A DNA stretch of 57,239 nucleotides, taken from Agathobacter sp. Lineage in GTDB: Bacteria > Bacillota > Clostridia > Lachnospirales > Lachnospiraceae. Positions 42,594 through 50,258 of this stretch are shown piece after piece. The stretch is taken from assembly GCA_017481285.1 (NCBI GenBank), contig JAFUPI010000021.1:1-57239 (forward strand). Direction: 5' to 3'. How positions within the stretch are numbered: the first letter of the stretch is position 1; each line of letters starts with the position of its first letter. The translations under genes were made by a program, and so were the position numbers. Below the pieces are notes generated by a model. The model worked only from the letters and a program-made list of their open reading frames with translations. It was not told the origin of the DNA and did not search any database.

Positions 42594-42644
42594 AAAAAAC
42601 CTCATAATTGCCTTATTGTATCTTATGTAGGCCATTATGAGGTT
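42592..42644 (-). promoter_or_regulatory. Terminator-like hairpin hiding the PBP ribosome binding site
   Basis: 11-bp perfect arms 42598-42608 and 42634-42644 on the minus strand, followed by TTTTTT and then ATG. The GAGG ribosome binding site lies in the 3' arm. Confidence 0.6.
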
Positions 42645-42663
42645 ATGTTTGTATCATTTAATT

Positions 42664-44631
42664 TTACTCAACACCAGGAAGATAATCTCCATCTCGTTCA
42701 CCATTAAAATATGGATCGATTCCTGTAATATCTAAATTTGCATTTACACCAGTAAGTTCTTCGTCTGGATAAATGTTCATATATGGGAAAATCTCTTCCA
42801 TGATTTCACGAGCCAGATTTTGTGCATAATAGCTATGTGGCTGATCGATTGTATTTGGTTCATCTACGATACAATAAATGACCAGCTCCGGATTTTCATA
42901 TGGTGCAAATCCCATATAAGATACCAGATAATTTCCCTGATTACGTGGAAGTTTTTCTGCAGTACCAGTTTTTCCACCCATAGAATATCCATCTACTTTT
43001 GCAGTATTACCAGTACCATGCGATACTGTATTATACATATAAGTTCTCAATAAATCGCTGGTTCCCTGGGATACGGTCTGTTTCAAAACGGTTGGTTCTG
43101 TCACAGATACCGTTCCACCATCTGCACCTACAACCTTACTCACCAGATACGGCTGATAATAATATCCACCGTTTACCAAAGAAGAAAAAGCACTTACCAT
43201 TTGAATCATGGTACAGTTATAGTTCTGACCAAAGGAATTCGTCGCCAAATCGATGGTCGTCATATTTTCTTCCGTATAAATCAAGGATGCTGTATATGCT
43301 TCACCAGGAAGGTCTATACCCGTCTTCTGTCCAAAGCCAAAAATTCCCTGATATTCTGTAAAATTCTTCACCCCAATATAATTGGTTGCCATCTGCATCA
43401 GTGCATCGTTACAAGAATCCATCAAAGACTTCTCCAATGTTTCTGTACCATGTCCCTGCAAAGCAACACAACCAATAAAACTTCCGCTTATGGTCTCATG
43501 TCCATCACATACAAAAGTCAGATTTGTATTAAGTGCTCCTGTTTCCAAACCACCTGCAACTGTAAACGGTTTCTGCACAGATCCAGGCTCGTATGTCTCA
43601 GAAACACAGAAATTTCTCCACAACTGGTTCAGTGCATTCATCTGATCTTCTGTCGTAACCGTTTCCAGCTCCTCTTCTGTAAACAGCTTCGATACATCTC
43701 TCGGATTATTCAAATCAAAATTTGGATAATCTGCCATTGCCAAAATCGCTCCTGTATTAGGATTCATAATGATTACAGCCGTGTTTAAGCTTCCATCACC
43801 TTCTCGATAATTATTGGTGTAGGCAGCATTGAACTCTAATATCTTCTTTTCCACAATCGACTGAATATTTGCATCAATGGTTGTTACTAATGTACTACCA
43901 TCCTGTGGTGCAATAACGGTCTTTTCAAAGTCACTTTCGGAATTAAGATAGCCGTATTCACGACCATTAATCCCATTCAAAATATCATTGTAATAGTTTT
44001 CCAGTCCAATCGTTCCAACATCACCAGCAGAAACAAACCCTAGCACAGAACTTGCCATACTATTAAATGGGTATCTTCTCTGATATACTTTTTCAAACCA
44101 AACACCTTTGATATTTGGATTCACTTTTTTCCCTTTGTCATCTACTTCTTCCTGAAGCTGAACAAATGGCTGAATTTGATCATAAGGAAGTTTTTTCAGC
44201 AAAATAATATATTTACTATCCGGACGCTCCTCTGCATATTTGTACAAAGTTGCTTTATCCAATTCTGGGAAACAATCCACCAAAGCCTCTATCGTTGGTT
44301 CTAAATATTTCTGAACCTTTTCCCCATCGACTTTGGATTCGCTCGTCATGACAGAACAGTCCATGATGACATTATAAACAGCCACACTGGTAGCCAGAAC
44401 CGTTCCATTTCTGTCGACAATATCGCCGCGTTGATATGGAATCGTCACGCTATCGTATGACTGCATGGATAGTACTTTCTTCTCGTATTTTTCTCCACTT
44501 GTATAATTAATGTACATAAGCCTTCCAATCAAGGCACACAAACAGACTGTCAATAACGTGAACAGAACTATCAATTTCTTACGCATGCCGCGGGAAAGCT
44601 TAGGGATTGGTTTCTTTACTTTTTTAGCCAC
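42664..44631 (-). CDS. ftsI: Class B penicillin-binding protein, FtsI-like
   Basis: Septal transpeptidase candidate, 655 aa. Basic N-terminus and membrane helix (about residues 18-40), RGDIVDRNGTVLATS near 70, transpeptidase motifs SVQK (SxxK), SCN (DSCNDAL) and KTGTAEK. Located right after ftsL as expected for ftsI. No PASTA domain is visible at its end (NLDITGIDPYFNGERDGDY). Confidence 0.9.
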   Translation of the reverse strand: MAKKVKKPIPKLSRGMRKKLIVLFTLLTVCLCALIGRLMYINYTSGEKYEKKVLSMQSYDSVTIPYQRGDIVDRNGTVLATSVAVYNVIMDCSVMTSESKVDGEKVQKYLEPTIEALVDCFPELDKATLYKYAEERPDSKYIILLKKLPYDQIQPFVQLQEEVDDKGKKVNPNIKGVWFEKVYQRRYPFNSMASSVLGFVSAGDVGTIGLENYYNDILNGINGREYGYLNSESDFEKTVIAPQDGSTLVTTIDANIQSIVEKKILEFNAAYTNNYREGDGSLNTAVIIMNPNTGAILAMADYPNFDLNNPRDVSKLFTEEELETVTTEDQMNALNQLWRNFCVSETYEPGSVQKPFTVAGGLETGALNTNLTFVCDGHETISGSFIGCVALQGHGTETLEKSLMDSCNDALMQMATNYIGVKNFTEYQGIFGFGQKTGIDLPGEAYTASLIYTEENMTTIDLATNSFGQNYNCTMIQMVSAFSSLVNGGYYYQPYLVSKVVGADGGTVSVTEPTVLKQTVSQGTSDLLRTYMYNTVSHGTGNTAKVDGYSMGGKTGTAEKLPRNQGNYLVSYMGFAPYENPELVIYCIVDEPNTIDQPHSYYAQNLAREIMEEIFPYMNIYPDEELTGVNANLDITGIDPYFNGERDGDYLPGVE

Positions 44632-44651
44632 TGTATATTACTCCTAGCTAC

Positions 44652-45122
44652 TTACTCTGGAATATCACTATACTGGTCCATAAAATTATCATTCTCTACA
44701 GAATAATAGATAATCTGGTCCTCTGTCGCATACTGCATTCCTAACTGATTCATTGCTACATCTTTAATATAATCCAAATCTACAGATGTGATGATTTCTT
44801 TGTAACGAGCATCATTATCTGCTTTGAGGTCAGTAATCTGGCTCTCTAAAGCTGCAATATGTTCCATACGCTGTGTCACCTGTGACTGCATCTGCACCAT
44901 CGCTACCGCTGCAAAAGCTACCACTGCTACACAAAGAGATAAAAAGGCCACATAGCCTCTACTCATATGTAATGCACGTTCTCTATTTCTTCTCGCCGCG
45001 TTTCTTCTGCGTTTTTTCTTCTGTTCTTCCTGAATTTTAGTTCTGTCAATTCGTTCTCTTCTGACAGGCTGAGCTTCTAATTGTCTTACTGTACTTCCAT
45101 TTACATAATAAGTCTTTTTCAT
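44652..45122 (-). CDS. ftsL: Cell division protein FtsL-like
   Basis: 156 aa: a very basic N-terminus (RTKIQEEQKKKRRRNAARRNRERA), one membrane helix (about residues 55-76), then a short coiled coil (MEHIAALESQITDLKADND) and a septum-facing tail. The size, topology and place between rsmH and ftsI identify FtsL, whose sequence is poorly conserved. Confidence 0.85.
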   Translation of the reverse strand: MKKTYYVNGSTVRQLEAQPVRRERIDRTKIQEEQKKKRRRNAARRNRERALHMSRGYVAFLSLCVAVVAFAAVAMVQMQSQVTQRMEHIAALESQITDLKADNDARYKEIITSVDLDYIKDVAMNQLGMQYATEDQIIYYSVENDNFMDQYSDIPE

Positions 45123-45148
45123 TACTACTTTTAGCTCCTAATTACTAC

Positions 45149-46087
45149 TTACTTTCTTTCGAAAACTCTCAGCTTTGCGCTCTTTGATCTGCTGTTTACT
45201 TCTAACTCCTCCTGAGTAGGAAGTATCGGTTTTCTCGTTGCTACATGCCCTTTTGAAACATTTCCACATACACAAACTGGGAAGTTTGAAGGACATGTAC
45301 ATGGGTTTTCATTTTTCTTAAAAATCGTCTTAACAATTCGGTCCTCTAAGGAATGGAACGTAATGATGCATATTCTTCCATCTTCATTTAAGAGGTCAAT
45401 CATTTCATCTAATGTATCTCTTAGCACATCAAGTTCTCGATTCAATTCAATTCGAATCGCCTGATACGTACGCTTAGAAGGATGTCCACCGGTAACCTTC
45501 ATCTTCATCGGAATCGCTGCATCAATAATTCGATTGAGCTGACCTGTCGTAAGGATTGGTTCCTTCTCTCTTGCGTTTACAATGTGCTTTGCAATATTCT
45601 TTGCAAATTTATCCTCGCCGTAATCTCTGATAATACGGAACAGTTCCATTTCACTGTATTCATTTACAATGTCTTTTGCAGTTAAGGTCTGACGGTCATC
45701 CATTCTCATATCTAACGGTGCATCTTCGCTTCGATATGTGAACCCTCTTTCTGGTGTATCAAGCTGGAAAGAAGAAACGCCTAAATCTAAGACAATTCCA
45801 TCCACCTTTTCAATACCCAAATCCTTAAGAACCTGTTTCATATTGCAATAGTTGCTTCTTACGATAGTAACTAAGTCATCATATTCCGCTAAACGTTCAC
45901 TTGCTGCGGCAATCGCATCTGCATCCTGGTCAATTCCTACGAATCTCCCCTGTCCACTCAGTCGCTTGCACACCTCATAAGCATGTCCACCACCGCCAAG
46001 AGTTCCATCTACATAAATTCCGCCTGGACGAACATTCAAATTTTCAATTGTTTCTTCCAATAAAACGGAATAATGATTAAACTCCAT
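45149..46087 (-). CDS. rsmH: 16S rRNA (cytosine(1402)-N4)-methyltransferase
   Basis: SAM-dependent rRNA methyltransferase (MraW), 312 aa. [18 protein letters not shown] is the SAM site near residue 22, with [19 protein letters not shown] near 102 and the end [14 protein letters not shown]. Second gene of the dcw cluster. ATG follows AGGAG. Confidence 0.96.
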   Translation of the reverse strand: MEFNHYSVLLEETIENLNVRPGGIYVDGTLGGGGHAYEVCKRLSGQGRFVGIDQDADAIAAASERLAEYDDLVTIVRSNYCNMKQVLKDLGIEKVDGIVLDLGVSSFQLDTPERGFTYRSEDAPLDMRMDDRQTLTAKDIVNEYSEMELFRIIRDYGEDKFAKNIAKHIVNAREKEPILTTGQLNRIIDAAIPMKMKVTGGHPSKRTYQAIRIELNRELDVLRDTLDEMIDLLNEDGRICIITFHSLEDRIVKTIFKKNENPCTCPSNFPVCVCGNVSKGHVATRKPILPTQEELEVNSRSKSAKLRVFERK

Positions 46088-46105
46088 AACTGCTCCTATT
46101 ACTAA

Positions 46106-46537
46106 CTAGATTCCAAAACCAAGTTCTGCCATGTGTTCAGCGATTTCATCCATATCGTCATAATCACCATTATCTGTCCATTTTTCTTTGCTCCAGATTT
46201 CCACACGACTCAGTACGCCAACCGATACCACATCTTTTTCGATACCAGCATATTCTCTTAAGTTATTTGGGATAAGAATTCGTCCCTGCTTGTCCACTTC
46301 ACAAGTAGCTGCACCTGCAAAGAAGAAACGCATGAACTTTCTCGCATCCTTGGAAGTAAGTGGTTTATCGCGGAAAGAGTTTTCAATATTCTGCCATTCT
46401 TCATTGGAATAAACGAAAAGGCATCCATCCAAGCCCTTGGTAATTACAAATTCATTACCTAACTGTTCACGGAATTTAGAAGGAACGATTAATCGACCCT
46501 TGGTATCAATTGTATGGTTGTATTCTCCCATGAACAT
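46106..46537 (-). CDS. mraZ: Transcriptional regulator MraZ
   Basis: 143-aa AbrB-fold regulator with two SpoVT/AbrB repeats: [24 protein letters not shown] and [20 protein letters not shown], with the DTKGR/DKQGR DNA-contact loops. It heads the dcw cluster and probably controls its own promoter through the four AAAGTGG boxes upstream (46641-46688). Confidence 0.95.
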   Translation of the reverse strand: MFMGEYNHTIDTKGRLIVPSKFREQLGNEFVITKGLDGCLFVYSNEEWQNIENSFRDKPLTSKDARKFMRFFFAGAATCEVDKQGRILIPNNLREYAGIEKDVVSVGVLSRVEIWSKEKWTDNGDYDDMDEIAEHMAELGFGI

Positions 46538-46574
46538 GGCTTGCTCTCTCCTTTCTGTGATTTTTATCTTCTTT

Positions 46575-46642
46575 TGTGGATGATTCGCACTGGATTTTCT
46601 GGCTGCTTTTTACTTATCCACAACCTTATCAACTTATCCACC
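46575..46642. promoter_or_regulatory. Cluster of DnaA-box-like sites before mraZ
   Basis: TTATCCACA (46614-46622, perfect), TTATCCACC (46634-46642, one mismatch), TTATCAACT (46626-46634) and, reversed, TGTGGATGA (46575-46583, one mismatch). They lie in the mraZ leader. Confidence 0.5.
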
Positions 46643-46688
46643 ACTTTACACCACTTTTATGGCATTTAGCACCACTTTCCTCCACTTT
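46641..46688 (-). promoter_or_regulatory. Four MraZ boxes
   Basis: AAAGTGG on the minus strand at 46641-46647, 46651-46657, 46672-46678 and 46682-46688: two pairs with a 10-bp period. This matches the known AAAGTG[GT] direct repeats bound by MraZ. They lie directly downstream of the -10 box. Confidence 0.8.
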
Positions 46689-46694
46689 TCTTCC

Positions 46695-46723
46695 ATATTA
46701 ACGCAAAACCCCAGTAAAATCAA
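46695..46723 (-). promoter_or_regulatory. Sigma-A-type promoter of the dcw cluster
   Basis: TTGATT (46718-46723), 17 bp, TAATAT (46695-46700). Confidence 0.65.
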
Positions 46724-46757
46724 GCCTTTTTCATATATTTACAAATATTTTTTTGCA

Positions 46758-46790
46758 ACAAAAAAGACGTACAGTTTTACCTGTACGTCT
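46758..46790 (-). terminator. Terminator of lgt and the Spo0E-like gene
   Basis: 10-bp stem AGACGTACAG/CTGTACGTCT, 6-nt loop, TTTTTTGTT on the minus strand. Confidence 0.85.
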
Positions 46791-46819
46791 CATTTTTACC
46801 CTATTCAATTTTTTAAAAT

Positions 46820-46981
46820 TTATGCTACCGCTAAATCCTGTGCCTCAATATAGGCTTCAATTAAAGCATCCATTTTCTGGCTTACTGCATAATAGTCTTC
46901 ATACTTCTCTGTCAAAACAAGCTGATTCAACTCTTCTCTCGTTTCTTCGATTTGTCTTTTCATCTCATCTATTGTGCCCAT
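46820..46981 (-). CDS. Spo0E-like aspartyl-phosphate phosphatase
   Basis: 53 aa: MGTIDEMKRQIEETREELNQ, then LVLTEKYEDYYAVSQKMDAL and IEAYIEAQ. The two-helix hairpin and SQKMDALIEAY match the Spo0E family motif SQxLDxLIxxY, whose members remove phosphate from Spo0A~P and so delay sporulation. AGAGG lies 9 nt before the ATG, which directly follows the lgt stop. It is expressed with lgt from a promoter surrounded by Spo0A boxes. Confidence 0.8.
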   Translation of the reverse strand: MGTIDEMKRQIEETREELNQLVLTEKYEDYYAVSQKMDALIEAYIEAQDLAVA

Positions 46982-47848
46982 TTATTTATCCTCTGCCATT
47001 CGTGATTTTCTTCTTCCTAATATAATCCAGATAGCAGAACCAACCACCATCAGCGCTGCAACTACCATAGAAACTGGAACTTCTAAGATAGGTAATATAA
47101 GCTGGTCAGTTCTAAGTGATTCAATCCAAAAACGTCCTACTCCATATCCCAATAAATATAATAAGAATACTTCTCCATTGAATTTGCGGTGTTTCCAGTA
47201 AAACAATAAACTAATCATCAAGACAAAATTCCACATAGATTCATATAGGAATGTTGGATGTACCTGGATATAGGTAATTCCATCAATAATTTCTGCGTGT
47301 TCCCACAGCTCCGCTGTGATTTCATTTCTTCTTACTGCAGAAACTGGAAGCTGCATAGCAAACAGATTGTCTGTATAGCCGCCAAACGCCTCTCGATTGA
47401 AGAAATTGCCCCATCTTCCTAAACATTGACCAAAAATAAGAGCCGGAGCTGCTGTATCTGCAACCAGACCGAAATCCAGTTTCTTTCTTCTGGTTAAGAT
47501 ATAAACCGTGATAATTGACGCTATGATTCCACCATAAATACCCAAACCACCTTCGCGGATATTAAAAATTCTTGTCAAATCTGCTGCGTAATAATCCCAG
47601 TTAAAGATTACAAAATACATTCTGGCACCAAGTACTGCAAAAATAATTGCGTATAATGCCATATCAAAGTAATCTTCAGGATCCTGGCCTGAACGTTTCG
47701 CGATGGTAGCTGCTATCAGCACACCTCCGATCATGCCACATGCGATTACAATACCATAATAGGCTATCGCGAAATCACCTATCATAATCGTCTTACCTAC
47801 ATTCTCGAGATAAATATGTAAGTTTGGGAAATTAATATTATAATCCAA
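46982..47848 (-). CDS. lgt: Prolipoprotein diacylglyceryl transferase
   Basis: Membrane enzyme attaching diacylglycerol to the lipobox Cys of lipoproteins, 288 aa with seven helices. Signature GRWGNFFNREAFGG near residue 145 and HPTFLYESMWNF near 198. TTG start at 47848, 8 nt after AGGAG. First gene of a two-gene operon with the Spo0E-like gene (no gap). Confidence 0.94.
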   Translation of the reverse strand: MDYNINFPNLHIYLENVGKTIMIGDFAIAYYGIVIACGMIGGVLIAATIAKRSGQDPEDYFDMALYAIIFAVLGARMYFVIFNWDYYAADLTRIFNIREGGLGIYGGIIASIITVYILTRRKKLDFGLVADTAAPALIFGQCLGRWGNFFNREAFGGYTDNLFAMQLPVSAVRRNEITAELWEHAEIIDGITYIQVHPTFLYESMWNFVLMISLLFYWKHRKFNGEVFLLYLLGYGVGRFWIESLRTDQLILPILEVPVSMVVAALMVVGSAIWIILGRRKSRMAEDK

Positions 47849-47927
47849 ATCCTGTTCTCCTCTCCTTTGGTTCTTCTACATTTTACGATACGAAGTCCCA
47901 AAAATCAACCTTTCTAGCCGTAAAGTA

Positions 47928-47986
47928 GTCGACACTATTCGACACACACTTTCTATATTTTATGCCCTGTGTCGAATAATGTCAAA
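47928..47986 (-). promoter_or_regulatory. Promoter of lgt-spo0E flanked by Spo0A boxes
   Basis: Promoter TTGACA (47980-47985), 17 bp, TAAAAT (47957-47962). Spo0A boxes (TGTCGAA): perfect at 47938-47944 (reverse) and 47970-47976; one mismatch at 47928-47934 (reverse) and 47980-47986. Each pair has a 10-bp period; one pair covers the -35 and spacer, the other the start of the transcript. Confidence 0.75.
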
Positions 47987-47994
47987 TTATGTAA

Positions 47995-48020
47995 CGAAGA
48001 GTTCATCTAAGAGCTCTTCG
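47995..48020 (-). terminator. Possible weak terminator of the DUF1540 gene
   Basis: 7-bp stem CGAAGAG/CTCTTCG with a 12-nt loop; only a poor T-run. Confidence 0.35.
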
Positions 48021-48029
48021 TACACAACC

Positions 48030-48347
48030 TTACTTACATTGGAAGGTTCCACATTCGGTTTCACCCGAAGTTACAGCCTTGACACCAGCGATTTGGATTT
48101 GTTCTGCTGTACATACCTTGTTTTCATTGTATACACAAGTTACTGCATTACATGCGATATTGGTCTCTTTCTTAGGTCCTTTCGCATCTAAACTTGTCAT
48201 AGTATTCGTTCCTCTTGGATAAAAACTTTCACATACAGTTTCCGACGGTTTATTCGCTTCGCGTCCACCGACTGTGATATTTTCACGCTTACATAATTTA
48301 TTCTCGTTATAGGAACAACTTACTACTGTACAAATTAAATCTGTCAT
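48030..48347 (-). CDS. DUF1540 protein, two repeats
   Basis: 105 aa with two copies of a short Cys module: ICTVVSCSYNENKLCKRENI and IACNAVTCVYNENKVCTAEQI, each followed by a further Cys (VCESFY, ECGTFQ). The Cys pattern suggests metal binding; function unknown. ATG follows AGGAGG. Confidence 0.88.
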   Translation of the reverse strand: MTDLICTVVSCSYNENKLCKRENITVGGREANKPSETVCESFYPRGTNTMTSLDAKGPKKETNIACNAVTCVYNENKVCTAEQIQIAGVKAVTSGETECGTFQCK

Positions 48348-48468
48348 ATTATACCTCCTAAAATATATTTCTATTTTAGTATGATTTTCTTTTATTTTTT
48401 TATACTAGTTAATGTTGACAAAACATTTTTAAGAAGGCAATATTGTTATTTGAAAGGAATTTTGAGTA

Positions 48469-50163
48469 ATGATAGATTTTCGTACAATAGAATTAAAAGA
48501 TAAAAGTAGATACAATGCTTATTTGTACCAAGGTACACCTAGAGGTTGCGAATTTTCTTTCAGCAACCTTTTTATGTGGGGATTGCAGGGTATCACGGAG
48601 CTCCATAATCATATGGTACTTTATTCCCGCTATGATCGTCACTGTTTCTACCCATTTCCAATTGGAGCTAGGGATAAAAAAGCTGTTTTGGATGCCATCT
48701 TTGCCGATGCCAAAGAACGCGGAATCTGCCCTTGTCTTACTGGTTTAAACGAGGAAGCCAAGAGCACTCTGGAAACCCTGTATCCAAACCAGTTTTATTT
48801 TCACGCAGACCGCAATAATTATGATTATGTATATGATATCAATGATTTAGCTGATTTAAAAGGTCGTAAACTACACCGTAAGCGCAATCACTTAAAGCAT
48901 TTTAAGAAAATGCATCCAGATTATGTAGTAACACCGATTACTCCAGAAAACATGGATAAGGTTCGTGCCTTTGTTGCAGAATGGTACAAGCTTAAACTGG
49001 AAGACAATCCGGATGGCGACTATCGTCATGAACAGGCAGCTTTCGAAAAAGTATTTACACATTATTCAGATTTGGAAATGGATGGATTGCTACTAGAAGA
49101 ACATGGCGAAGTACTTGGTTTCACCATGGCAAGCCAAATGTCACCGGATACCTATGATGTGCATTTCGAAAAAGCACGTGGAAATATTGATGGTGCCTAC
49201 ACCACTATCAATAGCGAATTTGCCAACTATATCCGAAACAAGCATCCTCACATCAAATATTTAGATCGCGAGGAAGACATGGGTATCCCTGGTCTTCGAA
49301 AAGCGAAAATGAGTTATTTCCCTCACCATCTGGTAAAAAAATATAAGGCTTTTCCACTAAGACAAACCTATACTTTTGCTTCACCTGACTCAGAGAGGCT
49401 TCCGGAACTTCGCGGATTATGGCAAGAAGCCTTTGGAGATAGCGAACAATTTTTAGATCATTTCTACTCTACTGCTTTTGACACTTCACGTTGCCGTGTA
49501 GCAACAGTAGATGGCAAATTAGCAGCTGTACTATACTGGTTTGACTGCTCTGTTGGGGAGCAGCATATGGCTTATATCTATGCTGTAGCGACCGCAAAAG
49601 AATTCCGCGGTAATGGTGCTTGTCATATGCTTTTGGCTGATACGCATGAGCATTTAAAAGCACTTGGATATGCGGGCACATTGTTAGTACCAGGAAATGA
49701 CGCTCTCGTACATTTATATGAAGGATGTGAATATGAAACCTGTACGAAACGTACAAAGATAGAATGTATTGCAGCGAATATGGGTATTGAGATTCGAGAA
49801 ATCTTGAAAGAAGAATATGCCACACTTCGTCGAGCATATCTTCCAAAAGATGGCGTTGTGCAGGAAGGAGCCAATTTAGAATTCTTGGAAACACAAGCCA
49901 AATTTTATATTGGTAGAGTTTCTAATTCTGATGATGAGGCACATGAAAAGCACACATTTTTACTCGCAGCTCATATAGAAAATGACAACCTCTATGGTAT
50001 GGAATTGCTTGGTGATACCTCTCTGGTCCCTGGCATTCTACACGCTCTTGGCTGTAAAGATGGAACGTTCTTTACACCTGGAAAAGATGAACCATTTGCT
50101 ATGTTCCATGCTCTTATAGAAGATGCTGTGGAACCTTCTTATTTTGGATTCGCGTTTGACTAG
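48469..50163 (+). CDS. DUF2156-GNAT fusion acyltransferase
   Basis: 564 aa. The N-terminal part (about 1-290) is a DUF2156-type domain: CEFSFSNLFMW near residue 27 and KGRKLHRKRNHLKHFKKMHPDY near 130. The C-terminal part carries a GNAT domain with the acetyl-CoA loop EFRGNGACHMLLADTHEHLK near residue 385, preceded by AYIYAVATA. DUF2156 proteins include aminoacyl-tRNA-dependent lipid or peptide transferases; substrates here are unknown. Both domains are intact. A TTGACA at 48415 may be its -35. Confidence 0.82.
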   Translation: MIDFRTIELKDKSRYNAYLYQGTPRGCEFSFSNLFMWGLQGITELHNHMVLYSRYDRHCFYPFPIGARDKKAVLDAIFADAKERGICPCLTGLNEEAKSTLETLYPNQFYFHADRNNYDYVYDINDLADLKGRKLHRKRNHLKHFKKMHPDYVVTPITPENMDKVRAFVAEWYKLKLEDNPDGDYRHEQAAFEKVFTHYSDLEMDGLLLEEHGEVLGFTMASQMSPDTYDVHFEKARGNIDGAYTTINSEFANYIRNKHPHIKYLDREEDMGIPGLRKAKMSYFPHHLVKKYKAFPLRQTYTFASPDSERLPELRGLWQEAFGDSEQFLDHFYSTAFDTSRCRVATVDGKLAAVLYWFDCSVGEQHMAYIYAVATAKEFRGNGACHMLLADTHEHLKALGYAGTLLVPGNDALVHLYEGCEYETCTKRTKIECIAANMGIEIREILKEEYATLRRAYLPKDGVVQEGANLEFLETQAKFYIGRVSNSDDEAHEKHTFLLAAHIENDNLYGMELLGDTSLVPGILHALGCKDGTFFTPGKDEPFAMFHALIEDAVEPSYFGFAFD

Positions 50164-50189
50164 ATAGACGAATTACACGTCTAAAAATA

Positions 50190-50222
50190 AAAGGAGATTG
50201 CATGCAAGCATGCATCTCCTTT
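50190..50222. terminator. Bidirectional terminator between the GNAT gene and thrS
   Basis: 15-bp stem with a 1-nt bulge (AAAGGAGA arm 50190-50197 with TCTCCTTT 50215-50222); T-runs on both sides. Confidence 0.85.
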
Positions 50223-50258
50223 ATTTTAATCCGTTTGCTCGGCTAAATAGCTACGTTT

